In this document: positions 1 to 9,022 of the stretch, piece by piece
How the letters are laid out: each line of letters begins with the position of its first letter
How positions within the stretch are numbered: position 1 is the stretch's first letter
From: Mucilaginibacter xinganensis
GTDB taxonomy: Bacteria > Bacteroidota > Bacteroidia > Sphingobacteriales > Sphingobacteriaceae
Direction: 5' to 3'
Length of the DNA: 64,000 nt
NCBI GenBank assembly: GCA_026225055.1
Contig: JAMFSA010000009.1
Location: 33,418 to 97,417, forward strand
Made by a program: the position numbers and the translations under genes
The notes under the pieces: model-generated
Database searches by the model: none
What the model was told of the DNA's origin: nothing
What the model saw: only the letters and a program-made list of their open reading frames with translations

Positions 1-161
1 AATACTTCCTTATTAAAGTGTTCGTTGATATAATTTTCCAACTCCTGTTCGGGAACTTTTCCATGAAACTTTTCCCGTGCAATTGCCGCTGTTAAAAAGT
101 GCAATGCGTTGATACCTTCTTCGGTACCTATAGTGAATTTTGTTATGATTGTAGTTGCCAT
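1..161 (-). CDS. GNAT-family N-acetyltransferase, N-terminal part (partial)
   Basis: An open frame starts at the ATG complementary to 159-161 and runs off the left edge of the window. The 53 visible residues begin MATTIITKFTIG and continue with a helix rich in charged residues (REKFHGKVPEQELENYI). This pattern resembles the N-terminus of GNAT acetyltransferases, where the first strand and helices precede the acetyl-CoA site. The acetyl-CoA binding motif lies outside the window, so the family call is an inference from a short stretch and the substrate cannot be named. Confidence 0.5.
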   Translation of the reverse strand, partial: MATTIITKFTIGTEEGINALHFLTAAIAREKFHGKVPEQELENYINEHFNKEV

Positions 162-539
162 GTTTCCGTTAATTTTATATCTATTAATACAAAGTTAGGC
201 ATGTGCTTGTCCTATAAACTACCTAACTCGCCAAAGATTTGATGATTCCAGCCAACGCCCTTTTCTTACTTTAAGATGATGTTATAAGCCATCCTTTTTA
301 CCCACGCCAGCGATAGAAATATGGCAAAGGACATTTAACTGTAACTTGTGGATTTTTGCATAGTTCCACTATTAATACACGAACTTACTAATAAAAGAGA
401 TAAAGCATATGGCATTTTTTACTGAAACTGTGGCACTTTTACTTCATTTATCATGTCTGCTATCAAATAAACTTTGACTGCTTTGGTAACAACTTTATGC
501 AAGCACTACGTTAACTTTGTGCCTATCTCAATCAACCCA
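162..539. other. Intergenic stretch, no gene seen
   Basis: This 378-nt stretch separates the divergent GNAT and mug genes. Short frames are broken by stops on both strands. I see no strong hairpin, repeat or RNA gene. It should hold the promoters of both neighbours, but no clear TTG-N20-TAnnTTTG pair stands out. Confidence 0.4.
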
Positions 540-1055
540 ATGCCGGTACTATTAGCTGATCTTATTGCCGAAAACCTGACGGTTATTTTTTCCGGGATCA
601 ACCCCGGATTGAAGTCTGCATGGGATGGCCATCATTTTTCAGGCAGAAGTAATCGTTTTTGGAGAGTCCTGCATCAGGCTGGTTTTACCCCACATGAAAT
701 TATCCCTGTAAATGATGCAACCATACTTAATTATGGCTACGGTTTAACAACAGCTGTTGAAAGAGCCACCGTAAGGGCCGACGAATTAACCAAAGACGAA
801 TTCCACAATTCCATCGAAGCTTTCAGAATCAAGATGGAACGTTTTCATCCAAAATACATCGCCTTTCTGGGTAAACCTGCCTACATGGCCTTTTCAGGTA
901 AAAAGCAGATTTCGTGGGGTGCACAACCCGAAGACTTCTGTGGGGCCAAGGTTTGGGTATTACCTAACCCAAGCGGCTTAAACCGGGGCTTTACGCTTAA
1001 TGACCTTATTACCCATTACAGAGAACTATATGTGACTATATCAGAAAATGCTTAA
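540..1055 (+). CDS. mug: Mismatch-specific uracil/thymine DNA glycosylase (Mug/TDG family)
   Basis: The protein should excise uracil, and possibly ethenocytosine, from G:U-type mismatches in base excision repair. The family signature is clear: SGINPGLKSAW near residue 18, carrying the GINPG motif with the catalytic Asn, then GRSNRFW, and near the C-terminus VLPNPSGLNRG, which matches the VLPNPSGLSR segment of E. coli Mug. From the ATG at 540 the product has 171 residues, very close to the 168 of E. coli Mug. An upstream in-frame TTG at 474 would add 22 residues that resemble nothing in the family, so 540 is preferred. It stands alone, with no operon partner visible. Confidence 0.93.
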   Translation: MPVLLADLIAENLTVIFSGINPGLKSAWDGHHFSGRSNRFWRVLHQAGFTPHEIIPVNDATILNYGYGLTTAVERATVRADELTKDEFHNSIEAFRIKMERFHPKYIAFLGKPAYMAFSGKKQISWGAQPEDFCGAKVWVLPNPSGLNRGFTLNDLITHYRELYVTISENA

Positions 1056-1081
1056 ACTAAACTCATTGCTCCTGCCAAGTG

Positions 1082-1276
1082 CTACGAAGGACGGGTTTTG
1101 GTAACCTGATAAAACGTGTTACTGAACGAGGACAAACTTTGGTAGCCGCATAAAAAAGCCCCATCAGCCAAAGGGTGTTCGTTCCCAACAATAAGCTGGA
1201 ACGCCTTTGCCATCCGCAGCAGGGTTGCAGTTATCATTATTTGATAACTATATGGCTCAAATCGTTTTCTGAACAT
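1082..1276 (-). pseudogene. Remnant of an AraC-family regulator (C-terminal HTH tail)
   Basis: The frame ends in CGYQSLSSFSNTFYQVTKTR, which is the second helix-turn-helix of AraC/XylS regulators (GYQS.SSFSN.F....G..P). Only this tail and a poorly matching stretch in front of it remain. There is no ligand domain and no intact first HTH, whereas a normal family member has about 280 residues. The fragment stops at TAG immediately after the conserved Pro-Ser. It is read here as decayed sequence, not a working gene. Confidence 0.6.
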
Positions 1277-1277
1277 A

Positions 1278-1627
1278 TTAAATCACTATACCATTTAGCT
1301 GAGAATCCTCGGGCAGCAGTTCAAAATAGCGGCATATGTCACTTTCAGGTTCAAAGGGTTCATTCTTAAGCTTCTCAAATTGCTTATTTACCAGCTCGTT
1401 AATCAGGTTCAGGTAGGCTGTTATCCGTTTTGCCCGGTAATCGCCTTCCGACTTGGTTATCGGTATAAAGTCTTCATTTTTTTCAGCGAATGATAGGCTC
1501 TCATCCGCTCTACCAGCTCATCATCTACAATTGAAATTACAGAAGATATACCATAACGGGCCACCTTTAACGGCGTATCAATTGAATAGCCCAAACCTAA
1601 AACCGGAATATGAAATGTATGCGACAT
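1278..1627 (-). pseudogene. Frameshifted, truncated conserved Bacteroidota protein
   Basis: An ATG at 1625-1627 opens a frame beginning MSHTFHIPVLGLGYSIDTPL and running through VARYGISSVISIVDDELVER. It hits a stop shortly after an A-rich run near 1478-1490. Shifting frame by one at that run restores a continuation (EKNEDFIPITKSEGDYRAKR, then ITAYLNLINELVNKQFEKL) that reaches a stop at 1278-1280. The two halves read as one protein broken by a single-base indel. The start resembles a long conserved hypothetical protein of Bacteroidota, from memory only. About 105 codons remain, so most of the gene is also missing. Function unknown. Confidence 0.6.
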
Positions 1628-1676
1628 GTGTTGATATAAAATATGGTCAAAGCTAATTTGACGGGCTTACATAAAA

Positions 1677-1692
1677 ACTGACGGAGGTCACT
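1677..1692. promoter_or_regulatory. Crp/Fnr-type palindrome upstream of ccoI
   Basis: ACTGAC-GGAG-GTCACT is a near-perfect 6-4-6 inverted repeat with one mismatch to the AGTGAY-N4-RTCACT pattern of the other boxes in this window. Its end lies 70 nt before the ccoI start at 1763. Likely bound by the receiver-Crp protein encoded at 14129-15178. Confidence 0.6.
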
Positions 1693-1762
1693 TTTTTATC
1701 CGCGACTCATCATTCTTTACATGCGCATAACACGAGAGTTTTGGATATTAAAATATCCAGGG

Positions 1763-4153
1763 ATGATAAAAACTGAAAGCATTGAAAAAACAAGCTGCTA
1801 CCATTGCGGCAATGATTGTGAAACTCCGGCTTATGTTGTTGAAGAAAAGCACTTCTGCTGCTTAGGCTGTAAAAGCGTTTTCGAGGTGTTATCGGCAAGT
1901 AATCTTTGTAATTATTACTCCTATAATGATCATCCCGGTGTTAACAGGGCTAAAGTTGATAAACGTTTTGACTATTTAAACGAGCCGGATATTATAAACG
2001 AGCTTATTGATTTTAAGGATGATGATACAACCATTATCACCTTTTATATACCTCATATACATTGCAGCTCGTGCCTGTGGCTATTGGAGCAGCTTAACAA
2101 AATGAACCACGCCATACATTACAGCAGGGTTGATTTTTTAAAGAAACAACTGAATGTACGCTTTAATCATAATCAACTTACATTGCAGCAACTGGTGGAA
2201 CAATTATATGATATTGGCTACGAACCTGTGATCAGCCTGCAGGATATCATCAAAAAACAAAACACACCCGAGAAAGATAACCTGGTGTTAAAAATTGCAG
2301 TGGCGGGTTTTTGCTTTGGTAATGTGATGCTGTTAAGTTTTCCCGAATATTTTGGGATCTCCGTTTATGAACAAACCTTTAAGCATTTCTTCGGACTGGC
2401 TAATATTGTGTTTGCCTTGCCGGTGGTATTTTACAGCGGCTGGGGATATTTTGTATCAGCATGGCAAAATCTAAAAGTAAAGAACCTGAATATTGATTTT
2501 CCGCTGGCGCTGGGTATCGCGGTTTTGTTTTTAAGGTCGGTAGTTGATGTGATTATTAATAACGATCCGGGATTTACCGATACGCTTTGCGGGCTGGTCT
2601 TTTTCCTGCTGATAGGCAAATTTGTACAGCGGAAAACCTATTACCATATCTCTTTTGAGCGCGATTACCGTTCCTTTTTCCCAGTCGCGGTAAACGTGAT
2701 AACTGATAATATCGAAAAACCTGTCCCTTTATCACAACTGCAAACAGGGCAACGGGTAGTTATTCGCAATAATGAGATTATCCCGGCTGATGCTATTTTG
2801 CTAAAGGGCCGAGCTATGGTTGATTTTAGCTTTGTTACCGGCGAATCCATCCCCGTAAATAAAACATTGGGTGAAATCATTTATGCAGGCGGCCGCCAAA
2901 CCGGCGAAGCCATTGAACTGGAAGTAGTAAAATCGGTATCACAAAGCTACCTCACCCAACTGTGGAACAACGAGGCATTCACCCGGCAGAAAAATAATAA
3001 CAACCAAACATTTAATGAAAAGGTAAGCAAGTATTTCACCGTGGTACTGCTGGCTATTGCATTTGGTTCACTATTGTTTTGGCTGCCGTTTAATGCGGGA
3101 CGTGGACTTGCGGCGTTTACCGCAGTACTCATAGTGGCCTGCCCGTGTGCGCTGGCATTAAGCACGCCGTTTACTATGGCAGCAGCGCTCAGTATTTTCG
3201 ATCGCAATCTGTTCTATTTGAAAAATACACAGGTAGTTGAGCACATGGCGGCCATAGATACCATCGTGATGGACAAAACCGGTACTATCACAAATAGTGA
3301 CACCAACAATATTAAGTTAAATGGCGAATTAACTGATATCCAGCAGCAACTGATCTACAGCGCATGTACAAATTCTATACACCCCTTATCGAGGATGATA
3401 TGTGACTATTTGGGGCAGTTACCAAAGCTTCCGTTAAGAAAGTATGAAGAGATACCCGGTAAAGGAATTGTGGCATGGATCGGTGATCATGATTTACTGA
3501 TTGGCAGCAAAGGTCTCATCTTTAATGAAACTGATGAAAAATTCACCAAAACAGCAGTTCATATTTTAATTGATGAGCGTTATCTGGGCTATTTTGCAAT
3601 AGAGCACAATTACCGGGCAGGAATGGAAAATATAACAAACCTCAACCCCGATTATCAGCTATACCTGCTCTCAGGCGATCAGGATCATGAAAAGAATGAC
3701 CTGCTTAGATTCTTTAGGTCAGCAGATCAAATGCACTTTAACCAATCCCCGCAGAGCAAACTGGATTTTATCCGGTCATTACAAGATAAAGGAAATAAAG
3801 TAATGATGATCGGCGATGGATTAAATGACTCCGGCGCGTTAAAACAAAGTGACCTGGGCGTAGCTATCACCGATAATGTAAATAATTTTTCACCGGGGAG
3901 CGATGCCATTATGGATGGCAGGTCGTTCAAAAAACTGCCTTCATTCTTACGTTTTGCTAAAGATACGGTGAAGATCATTCATTGTTCATTTGCCATCTCT
4001 TTAACCTATAACCTTATTGGTTTAAGCTATGCCGTAACCGGGAAATTATCGCCGCTTATTGCAGCCATACTCATGCCTGTAAGTACGGTAACAATCATTT
4101 CATTCACCACACTGGCAGCTCATTTTGCCGCTAAAAAACGCCACCTGTTATGA
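1763..4153 (+). CDS. ccoI: Copper-translocating P1B-type ATPase for cbb3 oxidase assembly (CcoI/FixI)
   Basis: This membrane pump delivers copper for the cbb3 oxidase encoded downstream. Visible in order: a Cys-rich N-terminus (CYHCGNDC, residues 12-19), an HMA-like segment with HCSSCLWLLEQL near 100, membrane helices, the CPC metal site (CPCALALSTPF, Cys at 460 and 462), the phosphorylation motif DKTGTIT with Asp504, and GDGLNDSGAL in the hinge region. The start at 1763 (MIKTESIEKTS) gives 796 residues. An in-frame ATG at 1721 would add 14 residues without family resemblance. The 1763 start also places the upstream palindrome at the same distance as in the other regulon members. The stop overlaps the ccoS start (ATGA). 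Confidence 0.93.
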   Translation: MIKTESIEKTSCYHCGNDCETPAYVVEEKHFCCLGCKSVFEVLSASNLCNYYSYNDHPGVNRAKVDKRFDYLNEPDIINELIDFKDDDTTIITFYIPHIHCSSCLWLLEQLNKMNHAIHYSRVDFLKKQLNVRFNHNQLTLQQLVEQLYDIGYEPVISLQDIIKKQNTPEKDNLVLKIAVAGFCFGNVMLLSFPEYFGISVYEQTFKHFFGLANIVFALPVVFYSGWGYFVSAWQNLKVKNLNIDFPLALGIAVLFLRSVVDVIINNDPGFTDTLCGLVFFLLIGKFVQRKTYYHISFERDYRSFFPVAVNVITDNIEKPVPLSQLQTGQRVVIRNNEIIPADAILLKGRAMVDFSFVTGESIPVNKTLGEIIYAGGRQTGEAIELEVVKSVSQSYLTQLWNNEAFTRQKNNNNQTFNEKVSKYFTVVLLAIAFGSLLFWLPFNAGRGLAAFTAVLIVACPCALALSTPFTMAAALSIFDRNLFYLKNTQVVEHMAAIDTIVMDKTGTITNSDTNNIKLNGELTDIQQQLIYSACTNSIHPLSRMICDYLGQLPKLPLRKYEEIPGKGIVAWIGDHDLLIGSKGLIFNETDEKFTKTAVHILIDERYLGYFAIEHNYRAGMENITNLNPDYQLYLLSGDQDHEKNDLLRFFRSADQMHFNQSPQSKLDFIRSLQDKGNKVMMIGDGLNDSGALKQSDLGVAITDNVNNFSPGSDAIMDGRSFKKLPSFLRFAKDTVKIIHCSFAISLTYNLIGLSYAVTGKLSPLIAAILMPVSTVTIISFTTLAAHFAAKKRHLL

Positions 4154-4317
4154 GCATAATTTACTTTTTGATAGGCTGCAGCATATTGCTGGCGCTTATT
4201 TTTTTAGGTGCCTTTTTTTGGGCGCAGTGCAGCGGTCAAAATGACGATCTCTACACGCCATCCATGCGCATACTGCTCGATGATGAGGATGAGGACGAGC
4301 CTGAACCAAGAAAGTGA
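4150..4317 (+). CDS. ccoS: cbb3 oxidase maturation protein CcoS
   Basis: This 55-residue protein starts MSIIYFLIGCSILLALIFLG, a single N-terminal membrane helix. A short segment (GAFFWAQCSGQNDDLYTP) and an acidic tail (DDEDEDEPEP) follow. Size, helix position and the G.FFWA..SGQ.DD pattern are those of CcoS, a small protein required for cofactor insertion into CcoN. The start overlaps the ccoI stop by four bases, implying translational coupling. The stop codon lies inside the next Crp/Fnr-type palindrome. Confidence 0.88.
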   Translation: MSIIYFLIGCSILLALIFLGAFFWAQCSGQNDDLYTPSMRILLDDEDEDEPEPRK

Positions 4318-4328
4318 CAGCAATCATC
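4313..4328. promoter_or_regulatory. Crp/Fnr-type palindrome upstream of ccoNO
   Basis: AGTGAC-AGCA-ATCATC keeps the left half site exactly and matches four of six bases in the right half. It ends 74 nt before the ccoNO start and overlaps the ccoS stop codon. It is the weakest of the five boxes by sequence and is supported mainly by position and context. Confidence 0.5.
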
Positions 4329-4402
4329 TTTTCAGCCAACAAGCGTCATTCTGCAGTCAGCCTTAGCGCAATAGTTTTACATCCATAAACAATACCACTT
4401 TT

Positions 4403-6526
4403 ATGCAGCCTGAAAAATTTTACTATGACAATAAGATCGTCCGGAATTTCGGTATCGCCACCGTGATCTGGGGGATCGCCGGGATGAGTATTGGCCTCCT
4501 GATAGCTATACAATTGTATTACCCTGGAGCAAATATGCACAACCAATACACCACGTTTGGCAGGATACGGCCCCTGCATACCAACGCGGTGATATTCGCC
4601 TTTGTGGGTAACGCCATTTTTATGGGCGTTTATTACTCGTTACAGCGTTTGCTAAAGGCGCGTATGTTTAGCGATACCCTCAGCGCTATACACTTTTGGG
4701 GCTGGCAATTAATAATAGTCAGCGCCTTAATAACCCTGCCGCTGGGTTTCACCACCTCGCATGAATATGCCGAACTGGAATGGCCCATTGATATTGCCAT
4801 CACCATTATATGGATAGTATTTGGTTGGAATATGTTCGGCACTATACTTAAACGCCGCGAAAGGCACCTGTATGTAGCCATATGGTTTTACATCGCTACG
4901 TTTGTAACCATAGCGGTGCTTCACATTGTAAATTCTGTTGAAATACCGGTTACCTTTTGGAAAAGTTACATGGTTTATGCCGGTGTGCAGGATGCGCTGG
5001 TGCAGTGGTGGTATGGGCATAATGCGGTAGCATTCTTTCTTACTACACCATACTTGGGTATGATGTATTACTTTCTGCCTAAAATGGCAAACAGGCCCAT
5101 CTACTCCTACAAACTAAGTATACTGCACTTTTGGGCGTTGATATTTATCTATATATGGGCCGGCCCGCACCATTTATTATATACCACATTGCCGGGCTGG
5201 GCACAATCATTAGGTGTTGCATTTTCTATAATGCTGATAGCGCCAAGCTGGGGTGGTATGATCAACGGTTTGCTAACCCTCCGCGGCGCGTGGGATAAAG
5301 TACGTGACGAACCTGTACTGAAATTTATGGTGGTTGGCTTAACGGCCTATGGTATGGCCACCTTTGAAGGCCCTATGCTGGCACTTAAACAGGTTAATGC
5401 CATAGCCCACTTTACCGACTGGATCATAGCACACGTACATATGGGTGCTCTCGGCTGGAACGGCTTTTTAACCTTCGCCATATTATACTGGCTGATACCA
5501 CGCATATACAGAACAGAGTTATACTCTAAAAAACTGGCATCGTTCCACTTTTGGATCGGTACGCTGGGAATATTATTCTATGTGATACCATTATACTGGG
5601 CAGGCTTTACCCAGGGATTGATGCTGAAGGAATTTACACCCGAAGGTATTCTGAAATACAATTTCCTGGAAACCGTATTGCGCATTATACCCATGTGGGT
5701 AACCCGCTCACTGGGTGGTAGCATGTATTTAACTGGTGTGTTGGTTATGGCTTATAACTTAACCCGTACCGCCTTACAAGGTAAACTATTGGCAAATGAG
5801 CCTGCACAAGCTATGCCTTTAGCACCTGTAAGCACCATGGAAAGAGAAAACAGCTGGCACCGCAGACTTGAGCGCAGGCCAATACAGTTAATGATAGCCG
5901 CCTTGCTGGTGATATTGATCGGATCTTTTGTTGAGCTGATGCCAACGTTAACCATAGCATCAAACATACCAACCATTGCCAGTGTAAAACCATATACCCC
6001 GCTGGAATTGCAGGGGCGCGACCTTTTCATCAGAGAAGGTTGTATGGGCTGCCACTCGCAAACAGTAAGGCCATTCCGGTCTGAAACGGAACGTTACGGG
6101 CAATATAGTAAAGCTGGTGAATTTGTGTATGACCACCCTTTCCTGTGGGGATCAGAACGAAAAGGTCCGGACCTGGCAAGGATTGGTGGTAAATACCCTA
6201 ACGCGTGGCATTATAATCACCTGATGGATCCACGCTTGATGTCGCCGGGCAGTATTATGCCGGATTACGACTGGCTCATCACCCAGGACCTGGATACTAC
6301 CACCACCATCGCCAAAATAAATGCGATGCGAAAAATTGGCGTTCCGTATCCCGCAGGTTATGAATACAAAGCCAACCACGACCTGGATTTACAAGCAAAA
6401 GCCATAGCGGCTGATCTGGCGCAGAACCACATCAAAGTTTCAAGCCGCAAGGAGATAATCGCCATTACAGCTTACCTGCAAAGGTTAGGTCAGGATATTA
6501 AAGCAGATAAAACAACCTCTAAATAA
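4403..6526 (+). CDS. ccoNO: cbb3-type cytochrome c oxidase, fused subunits I and II (CcoN-CcoO)
   Basis: The first roughly 480 residues are CcoN, the haem-copper catalytic subunit. Many membrane helices are visible, with the metal-ligand segments HTNAVIFAF, VQWWYGHNAVAFFL and IIAHVHMGALGWNG. The last roughly 200 residues are CcoO, a membrane-anchored cytochrome c with one haem site, CMGCH, at residues 547-551, followed by a TVRPFRSE..RYG stretch and PGSIMPDY. In proteobacteria these are two genes. The fusion is common in Bacteroidota. At 707 residues it has the length expected for the fusion. ccoQ starts 8 nt downstream. A promoter with a Crp/Fnr-type box lies ahead, so the gene is probably induced at low oxygen. 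Confidence 0.96.
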   Translation: MQPEKFYYDNKIVRNFGIATVIWGIAGMSIGLLIAIQLYYPGANMHNQYTTFGRIRPLHTNAVIFAFVGNAIFMGVYYSLQRLLKARMFSDTLSAIHFWGWQLIIVSALITLPLGFTTSHEYAELEWPIDIAITIIWIVFGWNMFGTILKRRERHLYVAIWFYIATFVTIAVLHIVNSVEIPVTFWKSYMVYAGVQDALVQWWYGHNAVAFFLTTPYLGMMYYFLPKMANRPIYSYKLSILHFWALIFIYIWAGPHHLLYTTLPGWAQSLGVAFSIMLIAPSWGGMINGLLTLRGAWDKVRDEPVLKFMVVGLTAYGMATFEGPMLALKQVNAIAHFTDWIIAHVHMGALGWNGFLTFAILYWLIPRIYRTELYSKKLASFHFWIGTLGILFYVIPLYWAGFTQGLMLKEFTPEGILKYNFLETVLRIIPMWVTRSLGGSMYLTGVLVMAYNLTRTALQGKLLANEPAQAMPLAPVSTMERENSWHRRLERRPIQLMIAALLVILIGSFVELMPTLTIASNIPTIASVKPYTPLELQGRDLFIREGCMGCHSQTVRPFRSETERYGQYSKAGEFVYDHPFLWGSERKGPDLARIGGKYPNAWHYNHLMDPRLMSPGSIMPDYDWLITQDLDTTTTIAKINAMRKIGVPYPAGYEYKANHDLDLQAKAIAADLAQNHIKVSSRKEIIAITAYLQRLGQDIKADKTTSK

Positions 6527-6534
6527 TTACGCGC

Positions 6535-6726
6535 ATGTTTGATCAATTTGTAAAAGACGTTTCGGGAAAAGAAATGTACCTAATTTTCTCACTATGGATA
6601 TTCCTGGTATTCTTCGTGGTAGTATCCATCCTACTTTATATCACCAAAAAACAACATGTGGATCATATGAGCGCCCTGCCACTGGAGGATAGCGATATAG
6701 ATTCAACACAAACCTTACAACTATGA
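6535..6726 (+). CDS. ccoQ: cbb3 oxidase small subunit CcoQ-like
   Basis: The 63-residue protein has one central membrane helix (LIFSLWIFLVFFVVVSILLY, residues 16-35), followed by a Lys/His-containing turn and an acidic tail. Size and position between ccoNO and ccoP identify it as the CcoQ-like subunit, a small protein that stabilises the oxidase complex. Sequence conservation in this family is low, so the call rests mostly on context. Its stop overlaps the ccoP start (ATGA). Confidence 0.8.
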   Translation: MFDQFVKDVSGKEMYLIFSLWIFLVFFVVVSILLYITKKQHVDHMSALPLEDSDIDSTQTLQL

Positions 6727-7649
6727 AATATTTACGTGCAATAGTATTGTTTAGCTTATGCATAGGAACCATACCCGCATTTGCTGAAACTGATGACCAC
6801 AGTATGATCCCACCTGACATACAAAACTACATTGGTTATGGTGCCATAATAGCTGTGCTGATATTGTTTGTTATTGTGATGCTGGTTTTGCTGCGCACTT
6901 TCAGGGTTTTAACCCGGCTGGTATTAAAATCAGAAGGTTATACCAATGAGCAGATAGCCGCTGAAATGTACCCTGCCAAAGTAAAAAAGGCAGCTAAACC
7001 CAAAGGCGAGGTTTGGAATAAATTGCTTGAACTTAGGCCGCTCTCCGAAGAAAAAGAGATCCTGATAGCGCATGATTACGATGGCATACAGGAACTGGAT
7101 AACCCGATCCCCGGCTGGTTTATGTACCTGTTTTATATCACAATAATCTTTGCGGTGGGTTATTTGCTGAATTATCATGTGTTCCATATCGGCCAGTTAC
7201 AGTATGAAGAATATAAAACCGAAATGGTGCAGGCCGATATCGCCAAAAAACTTTACCTGAGCAAAGCCGCTAACCAGGTTGATGAAAACACGGTTAAACT
7301 GGTACACGATCCCACAGTTATAGCATCCGGCGAAGCCATATTTAAACAAAACTGCGTGCCCTGCCACGGCGATCACGCGCAGGGCGTGGTTGGGCCTAAC
7401 TTAACAGATGATTACTGGCTGCATGGCGGCAAAATAAACGACCTGTTCAAAACAGTGAAATACGGTGTGTTGACCAAAGGGATGCCAACGTGGGAGAAGG
7501 TTTTATCGCCCAAACAAATATCAGATGTGGTTAACTATGTAAAATCATTACATGGCTCAAACCCGGCTAACCCCAAAACGCCGCAGGGTGTTAAAGAAAC
7601 CGATGATGCGGCAGCTTCATCGGTAAAAAAAGGTAATAGTAACAGCTAA
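6723..7649 (+). CDS. ccoP: cbb3 oxidase subunit III, cytochrome c (CcoP), single-haem form
   Basis: This subunit passes electrons to CcoO. After a signal-like or first membrane helix there is a second helix (residues 38-60), a cytoplasmic stretch, and the CcoP hallmark NPIPGWFMYLFYITI leading into a third helix. The C-terminal cytochrome domain has one CVPCHG haem site and GMPTW carrying the likely axial Met. Proteobacterial CcoP usually carries two haem c sites, so this is the shorter mono-haem type. A low-complexity tail rich in Lys, Ser and Asn ends the 308-residue protein. ccoG follows after 4 nt. Confidence 0.93.
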   Translation: MKYLRAIVLFSLCIGTIPAFAETDDHSMIPPDIQNYIGYGAIIAVLILFVIVMLVLLRTFRVLTRLVLKSEGYTNEQIAAEMYPAKVKKAAKPKGEVWNKLLELRPLSEEKEILIAHDYDGIQELDNPIPGWFMYLFYITIIFAVGYLLNYHVFHIGQLQYEEYKTEMVQADIAKKLYLSKAANQVDENTVKLVHDPTVIASGEAIFKQNCVPCHGDHAQGVVGPNLTDDYWLHGGKINDLFKTVKYGVLTKGMPTWEKVLSPKQISDVVNYVKSLHGSNPANPKTPQGVKETDDAAASSVKKGNSNS

Positions 7650-7653
7650 GCAA

Positions 7654-9021
7654 ATGAGCGGACTACTGGCGGCGAAAGATAATGGTGAACGGAAATGGAT
7701 GTATCCCTCTGTACGCAAAGGCGATTATTATAAATGGCGCAGCAGGCTAAGCTATGCTTACCTGCTGCTTTTTTTCTGCGGACCATTTATACGCATAGGC
7801 GGCCAGCCGCTGCTTATGCTGAATGTGATCGACCGGCAGTTTGTACTGTTAGGGTAGGTGTTTTGGCCGCAGGATATTTTCATCTTCATGATAGCTTCGC
7901 TGGTGTTTGTAGTATGCGTGGTTCTCTTCACCATTGCGTTTGGCCGGATATTTTGTGGCTGGATCTGTCCGCAAACCATATTTATGGAAATGGTTTTCCG
8001 CCGGATAGAAATTGCAATTGAGGGCGATGCCAATAAACGTAAAAAGCTGGATGCCGGACAATGGAGTAATGAAAAGATCTGGAAGAAAAGCCTGAAGCAC
8101 TCCATTTTCATTATCATCTCTTTTTTAATTGCCAATACTTTTCTGGCTTATATTATCGGTAGTCAGGGTTTAATCAAGATCATTATTGAACCCATTAACC
8201 AGCATTGGGTTGGCTTTTTTAGCATCTGGGTTTTCACCATTGTGTTTTATCTGGTTTACAGCCAGGTACGCGAGCTGGTTTGTACGGTGATATGCCCCTA
8301 TGGCAGGTTGCAAGGGGTGCTAATGGATGAGCATACCTTAGTTGTTGCTTATAACGATGTTAGAGGAGAGCCACGCGGCAAACTGGATAGAACAGGACTG
8401 CTACAAAAAGGCGATTGTGTGGATTGCAGCTTATGCGTAGCCGTTTGCCCTACGGGGATAGACATACGCAAAGGCACACAAATGGAGTGCATTAACTGTA
8501 CTGCCTGTATTGATGCCTGCGATGAGGTGATGGATAAGATCCATAAACCACGCAACCTGATCGGCTATTTTTCTGAAGATATGATCCGCGCTAAAAAGAA
8601 GCCTTCTTTTAATATAAGAATGATGGGTTACAGCGGTGTTATAGCCCTGTTGCTGGTGGTACTATCCTATTTTATTTTTAGCCGCACCGATATGGATATT
8701 ACCGTAATGCGCAGCGCGGGCATGTTATACCAGGAGCAGCCGAATGGCTACATCAGCAATATTTATAATGCTGATATCACCAACAAAGCCAATACTAACA
8801 GGCCGGTTACGATAAGGGCTGAAGATCCGGCAATCAAAATAAGATACATACAGGCACCCGGTATTGTGGCTAAAGGTAGCGATGTAAAAACTGTGTTTTT
8901 TGTGCTGATACCTGCTAATAAGTTGCAGTCGCTAAAAACTGATGTGCGTTTGCAGCTCATATCGGGCAACAAAATTATTGAAACCGTTACTACAACGTTT
9001 GTAGGGCCATTAAACAATTAA
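7654..9021 (+). pseudogene. ccoG: CcoG, cupric reductase/ferredoxin-like assembly factor, interrupted by an in-frame TAG
   Basis: The frame encodes CcoG, a membrane 4Fe-4S protein that reduces copper for cbb3 oxidase assembly. The first 67 codons (MSGLLAAKDNGERKWMYPSV to RQFVLLG) end at TAG, 7855-7857. The same frame continues at once with VFWPQDIFIFMIAS, FCGWICPQT, the two ferredoxin motifs (CVDCSLCVAVCP and CINCTACIDAC) and a C-terminal Ig-like periplasmic domain. CcoG proteins normally have Gln at this point (FGQVFWPQD), so CAG to TAG is the simplest explanation. No other defect is seen in 456 codons, so the mutation is recent, a sequencing error, or suppressed. GTG at 7858 could restart translation but would lose the first membrane helix. 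Confidence 0.85.
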
Positions 9022-9022
9022 A

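Noticed and set aside
7734..8135. Overlapping frames in other phases across the ccoG stop codon
   Set aside because: They arise from the coding bias of ccoG. The ccoG frame itself continues with family-specific residues on both sides of the TAG.
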